From: Desulfocapsa sp050291935
GTDB taxonomy: Bacteria > Desulfobacterota > Desulfobulbia > Desulfobulbales > Desulfocapsaceae
Length of the DNA stretch: 64,000 nucleotides
Assembly: GCA_050291935.1 (NCBI GenBank)
Contig: JBNKKR010000016.1
Span: forward strand, 5,641-69,640
Reading direction: 5' to 3'
Shown here in pieces: positions 7,216 through 13,748 of this stretch; the stretch's first letter is position 1, and every line of letters starts with the position of its first letter. The translations under genes and the position numbers were made by a program. The notes under the pieces were generated by a model. That model had not been told where the DNA came from and made no database searches. It was given only the letters and a program-made list of their open reading frames with translations.

Positions 7216-9720
7216 ATGGCAACTGTTTTAGCGACAAATACCGTGCAAAGGGTTTTTCTTTGCACTCTTTTTTTGGTGCTCTATTCAACGCAGGTATATG
7301 GCGTTTTAGAAGATCCTACATCTTCTCCAACTGAAAATACACCGGTATCAATACAAAAGGTTAGGACAATTATTGTTGATAATTATTATCCGTACACCTT
7401 TGCAAGCAGCAATGGGGAGCCGGATGGGTTCAGTGTAGATTTGATGCGAGCTGCAACACAAGTAATGGGGTTGGAACTGGAAATTCGTGTGGACACCTGG
7501 GAAAGGGCACTACATTCTTTACAAAGTGGAGAGATCGATTTTCTCCCAATGATGGCCTATTCGAAGGAAAGGGATAAATCTTTTGATTTCTCCGCCCCCC
7601 ACACCATTGCTTATGACGCCTTTTTTACAGGAAAAAACAGTGGTAGCATACACTCTTTGCAGGATCTTAAAGGGAAGAAGATTATTGTTATGAAAAATGA
7701 TCAGGCCCACGATTTTCTTATTTCTTCAGGTGTGGTGAAGGATGAAGATCTGATCTTCATCGACAATTTGCCCGATGGACTCAGGCGACTATCTGCTGGC
7801 GAAGGTGATGCAGCACTGATGCCAAAACTGGTGGGACTGGTCCTTGTTAAAAAACTGAAGCTAAGTAACCTGAAGTTATCACCGGTTGTTATTGAGTCAT
7901 ATAACAGACCGTTCAGTTTTGCCGTAAATGAAGGTAATCAACCGCTCCTTGAACGTTTTAGTCAGGGCTTGAGCATCCTCAAAACAACAGGGCAGTATAA
8001 CGAAATCTATGAGAGATGGTTCGGCCCCTTTGAATCTTCAGCACTTAGTGTAAAGAGTGTATTGCGCTATCTTGCAGGAGTAATAATCCTCTTCCTGTTC
8101 TTAGGTGTTGTATTGCTGTTCTGGACCTTGTCCTTAAAAAAACAGGTCGCTTTACGAACAAAGAGTCTTAATGATGAAGTTGAGGAGCGTAAAAAAGCTG
8201 AGAAACGTTTTCGTATTTTGTCCGATGGCGCCTTTGAGGCGGTGGTTATCCATAGAGATGGTTGTATTATTCAGGCTAACGCCCAATATTATAAGATGTT
8301 TGGCTATGAGCCACAGGAACTTGAAAATATAAATGCCATTGATAAGACCACTGCGCCCAAATCCATTGATATCATAAAGGCTCAGGTCGCCACTGGTGGT
8401 TTGGGGCCGTATGAGATGTATGGGCTTAAAAAGGATGGTACAACATTTCCCGTTGAGATTCGGGCAAGGGGAATGGAATATAATGGGCAAGCGGTGCGGA
8501 TGGCAGCCATCAGGGATCTTTCCGAGCAGAAGAAGGCGGAGGAGGAACGAAAAATTCTTGAATCTCGTCTGCAACGGGCGGAGAAGATGGAAGCAATAGG
8601 GACGTTGGCTGGAGGGGTTGCCCACGATCTGAACAATGTTTTAAGTGGTATTGTGGGATACCCTGATTTGATTCTGATGGATCTTCCCCCTGATAGCCCC
8701 ATAAGAAAAGCGATTGTTACCATACAGGAATCCGGTAAGAAAGCTGCGGCAATCGTTCAAGATATGCTGACCCTTGCCAGAAGAGGGGTGGCGGTCTCGG
8801 AAGTTGTCAATCTCAATGATGTGGTGCGTGACTATCAAAAATCCCCTGAATATGAAAAGATGAAGGAGTTTTTCCCCGAGGCCCGATTTGAAGTTGATTT
8901 ACAAAAAGATCTTTTGGATATTCTGGGTTCACCGTTTCATTTATACAAAACAGTAATGAACTTAGTTTCTAACGCCATGGAATCATTAACAGGGGAAGGG
9001 GTTGTAACCGTATCCACAAAAAGTCAGTATATTGATGCACCCATAGGGGAATATGACGAGGTACGGGAAGGGGACTATGTGGTTTTGGCGGTGAGCGATA
9101 ACGGTGTGGGAATAAGCACAGAAGATCTGCAAAAGATATTTGAGCCTTTTTACACCAAAAAAGTCATGGGGAGGAGTGGAACTGGTCTTGGAATGGCGGT
9201 CGTTTGGGGTACTGTTAAGGATCATAGTGGCTATATTGATGTTGAAAGTATAAGGGGAGAGGGAAGCACATTTACCCTGTATTTTCCTGTGACCAGAAGG
9301 GTTGGAAATAGAAAAGAAGAACGGGCCATTGGTGATTATCGGGGAAATGGTGAAAGCATTTTGGTCGTTGATGATAGTGCACAACAAAGGGATATAGCCT
9401 CTGTTCTTTTGGAAAAATTGGGCTATGATGTTGATACGGTCGCAAGTGGAGAGGAGGCTATTGATTATCTAAAGACAGCCTGTCCTGATCTTGTTGTTCT
9501 TGATATGATCATGGATCCTGGGATGGATGGCCTTGATACTTACAAAAAAATCCTGGAAATATGTCCTGGACAACCTGCCATTATTGCCAGCGGATATGCC
9601 GAAACAGAGCGTGTACGAGAAGCGCAAAAGCTGGGGGCTGGGCAATATGTGAAAAAACCGTATACCATGGAAAAAATTGGAATGGCAGTTGGAATGGAGC
9701 TTAGGCGAAAAACGGTTTGA
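7216..9720 (+). CDS. Hybrid sensor histidine kinase with periplasmic solute-binding sensor, PAS and receiver
   Basis: An 834-residue membrane sensor. Order: signal/anchor (about 10-30), family-3 solute-binding domain in the periplasm (about 45-265), membrane helix (about 277-300), PAS domain (about 330-445), HisKA domain with the phosphorylated His470 in GGVAHDLNN, HATPase domain with DNGVGIS and GTGLGMAVV boxes (about 570-690), and a C-terminal receiver with phospho-acceptor Asp763 in VVLDMIMD. The binding domain suggests a small amino-acid-like or carboxylate ligand. No DNA-binding response regulator is adjacent, so the output must be elsewhere. A degenerate GGDEF fragment immediately follows in another frame. 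Confidence 0.92.
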   Translation: MATVLATNTVQRVFLCTLFLVLYSTQVYGVLEDPTSSPTENTPVSIQKVRTIIVDNYYPYTFASSNGEPDGFSVDLMRAATQVMGLELEIRVDTWERALHSLQSGEIDFLPMMAYSKERDKSFDFSAPHTIAYDAFFTGKNSGSIHSLQDLKGKKIIVMKNDQAHDFLISSGVVKDEDLIFIDNLPDGLRRLSAGEGDAALMPKLVGLVLVKKLKLSNLKLSPVVIESYNRPFSFAVNEGNQPLLERFSQGLSILKTTGQYNEIYERWFGPFESSALSVKSVLRYLAGVIILFLFLGVVLLFWTLSLKKQVALRTKSLNDEVEERKKAEKRFRILSDGAFEAVVIHRDGCIIQANAQYYKMFGYEPQELENINAIDKTTAPKSIDIIKAQVATGGLGPYEMYGLKKDGTTFPVEIRARGMEYNGQAVRMAAIRDLSEQKKAEEERKILESRLQRAEKMEAIGTLAGGVAHDLNNVLSGIVGYPDLILMDLPPDSPIRKAIVTIQESGKKAAAIVQDMLTLARRGVAVSEVVNLNDVVRDYQKSPEYEKMKEFFPEARFEVDLQKDLLDILGSPFHLYKTVMNLVSNAMESLTGEGVVTVSTKSQYIDAPIGEYDEVREGDYVVLAVSDNGVGISTEDLQKIFEPFYTKKVMGRSGTGLGMAVVWGTVKDHSGYIDVESIRGEGSTFTLYFPVTRRVGNRKEERAIGDYRGNGESILVVDDSAQQRDIASVLLEKLGYDVDTVASGEEAIDYLKTACPDLVVLDMIMDPGMDGLDTYKKILEICPGQPAIIASGYAETERVREAQKLGAGQYVKKPYTMEKIGMAVGMELRRKTV

Positions 9721-9914
9721 GACAGTTTTTGAAACGGGTAATAATAAAGGATCTGAGATAAATAAAACAGTGTCATTCAGTATCGGTGTTGCAACTCTTG
9801 TCCCAGACAGGAAAACCTTCTCGGAATCATTGATTTCCATTGCCGATATGTCGTTGTATGAGGGTAAAAAATAGCGGTAGAAATAGAACGACTTTAGGTT
9901 CTGTTACGCACTGA
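9721..9914 (+). pseudogene. Remnant of a GGDEF (diguanylate cyclase) C-terminus
   Basis: The stretch encodes the end of a GGDEF domain without its beginning. In one frame it reads NKTVSFSIGVATLVP and then ISIADMSLYEGKK, matching the SxGVA and AD-x-ALY-x-AK elements. After a frame change in the A run near 9870 the adjacent frame continues SGRNRT, the usual GRNR tail of the domain. The GG(D/E)EF active site is absent. The fragment starts directly after the histidine-kinase stop and its 3' end runs into the convergent zinc-ribbon ORF. It looks like the scar of a deletion that removed most of a cyclase. Confidence 0.7.
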
Positions 9915-10095
9915 TGTTCTCTTTTTCAGTACCGCAGTTCCAACATGAAGTAAATTGTCCCTCTATACTTTCGTGGCATGTTGGGCAGTTCCAGGAAGGT
10001 TTTTCTTCTATTTGAGGATCAATAGCTTCCTCGACAATTTCTTTTGCCCTTTTATGGTGTGATAGTGTCTCAATAGCCGAATAATTTAATAACAC
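9904..10095 (-). CDS. Small zinc-ribbon protein, possible remnant
   Basis: A 63-residue ORF with a GTG start. Its second half is a zinc ribbon: CPTC, a 9-residue turn and CWNC, which should bind one zinc through four cysteines. An in-frame stop lies two codons upstream of the GTG, so the ORF cannot be extended. It overlaps the decayed GGDEF tail by about 11 bases. It may be a real small protein or the C-terminal leftover of a larger one, since similar ribbons often close longer proteins. I do not recognise the family and no function can be given. Confidence 0.45.
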   Translation of the reverse strand: MLLNYSAIETLSHHKRAKEIVEEAIDPQIEEKPSWNCPTCHESIEGQFTSCWNCGTEKENISA

Positions 10096-10164
10096 GATCA
10101 GTTTTACGAAAGTTGCATTCTTTTGTCTTGTAAACTATTGTTAGGAAATAATGAGGGAAGTTGT

Positions 10165-10649
10165 AACTGGTTCAGGTATTATGCCTCCCAAAACCGGAGA
10201 TATTTCTCTGTTAATCCTATTGGGTTTGGTGCGGGCTAAATCTTTATGCATATGTTCAAAATGATCCGGTTAACTGGGTGGATCCTTGGGGGTTGGATAG
10301 ATATAACAACTGTCGGGGTAAAGGAAGTTTATATGAGTTTGGTTGTCGAAAAGCTGTTGACTGGGCTTGTAGTGGAAATAAAAATATTTCATGCTGTGAG
10401 TCCGAGAAAACTGAATGTTTAGGGAAAATTGATTGTACTGCTCCAGATGCTGATATACAGATTCAGAATTGTAATGCACAGTATGTGCTATGCATCTCAA
10501 GGACCAAAAAACCTAAAAAAGATCCCCCAGAGAAACCAATCCCACATCCAACAACACCGAAACCGGATGCTCCGCCGATTACCACGAAACCAGATAAATG
10601 GGGAGAGCCACCACCAATAAAGCATGAAGACTACTTGAAGAAGAAATGA
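10165..10649 (+). pseudogene. Orphan Rhs/YD-repeat C-terminal tip with frameshift and Cys-rich variable domain
   Basis: The end of an Rhs core followed by a variable C-terminal domain. One frame reads RYYASQNRRYFSVNPIGFGAG and stops at 10237-10239; the next frame picks up exactly where the core should continue with LNLYAYVQNDPVNWVDPWG (10236-10292). A single missing G near 10233-10236 explains the break. The 120 residues after the core boundary contain about ten cysteines, then a proline-rich tail (KPKKDPPEKPIPHPTT). This is the architecture of polymorphic-toxin tips, where the region after DPxGL is the toxin. The rest of the large Rhs protein is missing, so this is an orphan cassette. The toxin class is not recognised. 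Confidence 0.65.
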
Positions 10650-10694
10650 GCTGTCCTGGTCCACAATAACAAAATTTAGCTATACAACTTTAAA

Positions 10695-11210
10695 ATGAAA
10701 CAGATTCTTTTATCAGTCTCAATTTTTGTTTCTGGGCTTTTGTGTGGGATCGTGATTTTGAGTTCTTTGCTTTCTTATGCTCAAAAAGGATATATCGATG
10801 ATCTGTGCTTACAATTCCGTGCGGACGAAAATATAAAGGCTATTGAGGCAACAAAAAAAGGTGATATGTATGGAACTCTGATACATCGCCAGAATGTAGT
10901 TAACACATTCGACAAGGAGGATAATTTCTTTAATTTTGCTGAAGTAGATTTCAGTATTTGGTCTGTTCTTCAGTCATATATCCTCACTTCAGTGAAGGAT
11001 TCTACTTTCAATGCTACTGGCGAACGCTTATCTGAAGGTCTCGAACGTGGTAAATTAGCATTTGAATACGAAAAACTTGGTGCTACTTCTCAAGCTGAAT
11101 ATGAGTGGACTATAGCTGTAAAATTAGCAGGCTACTCAAATAAGCAGCAAGAGTTTAAAAAACTTATACTAGAAATGATCGAGGCTGAAAAAACAGCTCT
11201 TGCTCAATGA
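10695..11210 (+). CDS. Membrane-anchored protein downstream of the Rhs tip, possible immunity protein
   Basis: A 171-residue protein with a strong N-terminal hydrophobic segment (about residues 4-27) and a mostly helical, charged remainder that would face the periplasm. I do not recognise a family. It begins 45 bases after the Rhs tip stop. In polymorphic toxin loci the gene directly after the tip normally encodes the cognate immunity protein, and a membrane-anchored one would fit a toxin acting in the periplasm. That assignment is by position only. The base composition is lower in GC than the flanking core genes, in line with transfer. Confidence 0.6.
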   Translation: MKQILLSVSIFVSGLLCGIVILSSLLSYAQKGYIDDLCLQFRADENIKAIEATKKGDMYGTLIHRQNVVNTFDKEDNFFNFAEVDFSIWSVLQSYILTSVKDSTFNATGERLSEGLERGKLAFEYEKLGATSQAEYEWTIAVKLAGYSNKQQEFKKLILEMIEAEKTALAQ

Positions 11211-11264
11211 AGAGTTAACCGGCTCCGCCCGTTGATAAAGGGGTCGCGTCTTTGCTTGACTCTT

Positions 11265-11286
11265 GCCAATGAAAAGCTCACCGGCT
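11265..11286 (+). repeat. Left copy of a 22-base direct repeat flanking toxin-antitoxin module 1
   Basis: The sequence starting GCCAATGAAAAGCTCACC is repeated exactly (22 bases) at 12132-12153. This copy runs into an inverted repeat, CACCGG-ctagt-CCGGTG (11279-11295). A related 17-base element beginning ACCGGCTCCGCC is found just upstream at 11218-11234 and again, with one change, at 12147-12163. Confidence 0.75.
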
Positions 11287-11321
11287 AGTCCGGTGTAACG
11301 GCAGATTGGCATCTTTCATTT

Positions 11322-11740
11322 TCAGGTTCCAGACGTTCTGATCTGTTCCAACAATTCGGTGGGGTCGAGTACATTAGACCTGTCACCATAGTCGGTCTTG
11401 TTTCTTGTCGCTAACATTTCGCAACTGTTTCGCATAAAGATGACATACTGCACTGCGTCCTCAAAATCGTCCATACCCGAATTAAGTGCTGCCCGGAAGC
11501 CATCCTCGTCAATATCCACCAGCTCGAAGATATCCAAAATATCAGCGATAAAACTGCGGGCCTTTTCCTGGTCGGCATATTTGTTGATGATATAAAAGAT
11601 GTCTGTGATGCTGGTATTGGAGAGGCAAGCAGTGATTTCCTTTTGCTCCGCAAGCCGCACAGTAGCGCTGCCTGTTCTACGAACGGCTTACGGTTCAAAG
11701 CGATATCAAGAATGATGTTGGTGTCAATGAGCACCTTCAC
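11322..11740 (-). pseudogene. PIN-domain (VapC-like) toxin, frameshifted
   Basis: A VapC-type ribonuclease toxin broken in the middle. Reading from a GTG at 11740, the N-terminus is VKVLIDTNIILDIALNRKP with the first catalytic Asp, continuing to about AALL. The frame is then lost near 11655-11662, and the adjacent frame continues with RLAEQKEITACLSNTSITD and the rest of the PIN fold to 11322. One missing base restores a protein of about 139 residues. The GTG overlaps the antitoxin stop (GTGA), the usual coupling in such modules. Unless the break is a sequencing error, the toxin is inactive. Confidence 0.72.
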
Positions 11741-11992
11741 TTGTGCCTCCCTTGCAAAGTTGCTCTCCGCTCGGCCTTCCAGTTTCCAAGCTCCACCCCT
11801 TCGATAACTCCGATCCATTTGTCAACGGAGCTCTTGCTCCTTTTTGCCTGTTTCAGGTCCACCGTGTGAACTTCTGTCGCCTCCTCTGGGTCGAGAAAAA
11901 CTACCAGGGCTTTTGGCCTTTTGGATCCCAATGGGCTTATGTTTTAGCTCCACGATTCCATCATGATAAACAGCTTCTACTGTTTGTGGCAT
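11737..11992 (-). pseudogene. AF2212/VapB-like antitoxin, frameshifted
   Basis: The antitoxin partner of the broken PIN toxin. A good start lies at 11992 behind GGAAAGG and gives MPQTVEAVYHDGIVELKHKP, a beginning typical of AF2212-like (DUF104) antitoxins. The frame then shifts at the AAAA run near 11915-11920, after which the other frame continues ALVVFLDPEEATEVHTVD to the stop at 11737. One extra base accounts for it. The downstream frame alone is also open from a TTG at 11931. With both genes of the module frameshifted, the pair appears dead. Confidence 0.65.
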
Positions 11993-12303
11993 TGTTTTAC
12001 CTTTCCATAATCTGTTGTTTTAGACGTTTTTTGACAAAGCTCCCGTTTGTAACATTATCGGCATTTCGATTTATCCTTCTGCCACTGAAATAAAAGGGGG
12101 CGGAGTAAAATAAACACAGATCCACCCTCCCGCCAATGAAAAGCTCACCGGCTTCGCCCGTTGTTGCTGCTTATTGACATCTTAGGGCGAATACCTTTCT
12201 ATAGAATTGTCGCTATCTTTACTTATCAATTCCTGTTAGTCGTATAGAACAGTTTACCTTGACCCATTTTGTCGGAAAGGTAGTTTGAAAACCATAGTTG
12301 CTT
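11993..12303. other. Non-coding stretch between toxin-antitoxin modules 1 and 2
   Basis: No credible gene. It holds the upstream region of module 1, with only a weak minus-strand promoter candidate (TTGTCA at 12037-12032 and GATTAT at 12012-12007, 19-base spacer), and the right copy of the 22-base direct repeat. The remainder, 12164-12303, shows nothing I can assign. Confidence 0.5.
12132..12153 (+). repeat. Right copy of the 22-base direct repeat
   Basis: Exact copy of the repeat at 11265-11286, in the same orientation, 867 bases away. The two copies bracket the frameshifted module 1. The sequence continues into ACCGGCTTCGCCCGTTG (12147-12163), which differs by one base from 11218-11234. 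Confidence 0.75.
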
Positions 12304-12738
12304 CTATTTTTGTTGTCTGGGGGGCTTGGCTCCCGGTAGAGTTTGTGCGGCAAGATCAAAAGTAAAAGAACCATCAAAAGACTTATTTTCTTTTTTGGCA
12401 ACCTGCTTAGCCTTGTTAATGATCAGGGTATCCGCAAAATCAGCTTCTTTACCCTTTACAGGTTTTGCGTTTCGATAGTCGGTGAGTGCTAGCCACACTG
12501 CCTGACCATCTTCAAATCTTATATTCGGTTCCTGGAACAACGATTGTATAACCGTTATTAAATCTGGTTTTTTAAGCTGGTACTTTTGGCCGCGCAGTGT
12601 CCAGATCGTTTCAACCAGTACGACATCTGTAACTAAAATCTTCTGCTGCCCTGAAATCAACTTGACCGCTTTTTCAAACTGTTCGGTGTTATCTTCAAGT
12701 AAGTATCGCAACAAAATGTTGGTGTCGATTGCGATCAT
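12304..12738 (-). CDS. PIN-domain ribonuclease toxin, VapC-like (intact)
   Basis: A 144-residue VapC-type toxin, expected to cleave RNA when not bound by its antitoxin. The PIN acidic residues are in place: Asp5 in IDTNILLRYL, a Glu in VLVETIWTL (about residue 43), and aspartates in KEADFADTLI and FTFDLAAQ near the C-terminus. Its ATG overlaps the antitoxin TGA (12735-12738). It is the only one of the three modules here with both genes intact. The C-terminal tail (LPGAKPPRQQK) is slightly longer than in typical members. Confidence 0.88.
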   Translation of the reverse strand: MIAIDTNILLRYLLEDNTEQFEKAVKLISGQQKILVTDVVLVETIWTLRGQKYQLKKPDLITVIQSLFQEPNIRFEDGQAVWLALTDYRNAKPVKGKEADFADTLIINKAKQVAKKENKSFDGSFTFDLAAQTLPGAKPPRQQK

Positions 12739-12950
12739 TGCAGAGAAGTCTCCATTGATTCCTCATCTGTCATGGATGGGTTTCCCTGGACGTGATTTAA
12801 AACGCCTTTTGCAGCTTCAAACTTCTTTTTCACAATAGTCAGCTGACCATGAGCTACAAAGCTTTCCACTTCATCCCCTGGTGCGATTCCCAGAGCTTTA
12901 CAATGACGTATTGGTAAAGTAATTTGTCTTTTTGCACTGACTTTTGGCAT
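12735..12950 (-). CDS. AbrB/SpoVT-type antitoxin
   Basis: A 71-residue antitoxin with an N-terminal swapped-hairpin AbrB domain (VSAKRQITLPIRHCKALGIA then GDEVE) that binds DNA, and a C-terminal tail that should wrap the PIN toxin. Start chosen because a strong ribosome site, AAAGGAGG, lies just upstream (12955-12962). The gene is preceded by a consensus promoter overlapped by an inverted repeat, as expected for an autoregulated antitoxin. It overlaps the toxin by 4 bases. Confidence 0.88.
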   Translation of the reverse strand: MPKVSAKRQITLPIRHCKALGIAPGDEVESFVAHGQLTIVKKKFEAAKGVLNHVQGNPSMTDEESMETSLQ

Positions 12951-12975
12951 AGCCCCTCCTTTATATTTATTGTGA

Positions 12976-12999
12976 AGTAAAGATATTACATTCTTTACT
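12976..12999. promoter_or_regulatory. Inverted-repeat operator of the AbrB-VapC module
   Basis: Perfect 8-base arms AGTAAAGA (12976-12983) and TCTTTACT (12992-12999) separated by 8 bases. It covers the -10 element and part of the spacer of the promoter below, so binding there would block transcription. The AbrB-type antitoxin is the obvious candidate to bind it. Confidence 0.6.
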
Positions 13000-13008
13000 A
13001 ATTGTCAA
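12980..13008 (-). promoter_or_regulatory. Sigma-70 promoter of the AbrB-VapC module
   Basis: On the minus strand: -35 TTGACA (13008-13003), exactly 17 bases of spacer, -10 TATCTT (12985-12980), about 30 bases before the antitoxin ATG. The perfect -35 and ideal spacing make this one of the clearest promoters in the window. Confidence 0.65.
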
Positions 13009-13200
13009 TTGGCATGATTTTGTTTTAGCGTTATTCTATTTTGTCTTTCCATTGTTCTTTCGAAATCTTTTACTTTTAAGAAAAATTGCTAACAATATAA
13101 TGTGTCTGAGTAATTGCTTTGCAATTTTGTTGGTGAATATTATTATAATCATATTATTTGATTTTTGGAGCGTTCGTTTAAAAGCTTATGTGAGGGAAGA

Positions 13201-13470
13201 ATGGAACGTATGAGTGTAACACAGGCTGTTCGGCAATTTTCAGATTTAATGAATCGTGTTTTTTATCAAGGGGCGATAGTCGAGTTAGAACGCGGAAGTA
13301 AGATTATCGCTCGGATTTCTCCGGTGTTTCAGGATTCTCCAATGAAAGTGGAGAATTTAAATAAATTTTTCAGTGAACTTCCTGTGCTTGGTGAAGATGT
13401 AGATCCTTTTTCGCAAGATTTGAAGAATCTTAGAAAACAGGTTCCTGTGGAGAAAAGTGTATGGGATTGA
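13201..13470 (+). CDS. Phd/YefM-type antitoxin
   Basis: An 89-residue antitoxin with the family's N-terminal DNA-binding pattern: MERMSVTQAVRQFSDLMNRV followed by YQGAIVELERGSKIIARISP. The ATG at 13201 is preceded by GAGGGAAG; an upstream TTG at 13165 is less likely because homology begins at MERMSV. Its end overlaps the start of a broken PIN toxin gene at 13461. With the toxin dead, this antitoxin may be an orphan that still represses or cross-neutralises; that is speculation. Confidence 0.78.
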   Translation: MERMSVTQAVRQFSDLMNRVFYQGAIVELERGSKIIARISPVFQDSPMKVENLNKFFSELPVLGEDVDPFSQDLKNLRKQVPVEKSVWD

Positions 13471-13672
13471 TGCTGGATTCCAACGTTTTTATACACTCGG
13501 AATGAGCAATTGATTTTTCTCAATGGCAGCAGTATGGAGATGTTTTTATTAGTGCAGTGACAGCATCAGAATTATTCGTTGGTGTCCATTATGCGAAAAA
13601 CGAATCACAAAAAGCTCGTAGAGCCGCTTTTGTGGAGTCAATATTGGCAAAAAGATGGCAAGAGAGGAGATA
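13461..13672 (+). pseudogene. VapC-like PIN toxin with internal stop, truncated
   Basis: The frame from the ATG at 13461 reads MGLMLDSNVFIHSE, meets a TGA at 13503-13505, and continues as AIDFSQWQQYGDVFISAV and TASELFVGVHYA, then KARRAAFVESILAK before stopping at 13672. These are the first half of a PIN domain (first Asp in LDSNVF, then TASE). The C-terminal half with the remaining acidic residues is absent. The start overlaps the antitoxin end by 10 bases, as in an intact module. Both the premature stop and the truncation would inactivate it. Confidence 0.72.
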
Positions 13673-13748
13673 GTTAAGATAGAAAAGAAGGCCATAAACC
13701 AGAAAAGAGTCCTGAACCGGGCTGTTAGCAGATGTACAGTTTTCAGGA

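Noticed and set aside
11218..12163. True integron attC sites around the toxin-antitoxin module
   Set aside because: The conserved RYYYAAC/GTTRRRY core pairs were not found and no integron integrase is in the window; reported only as direct repeats.
13461..13672. Selenocysteine readthrough of the TGA in the third PIN toxin
   Set aside because: PIN toxins do not use selenocysteine, no SECIS-like hairpin was noticed after the TGA, and the gene is also truncated.
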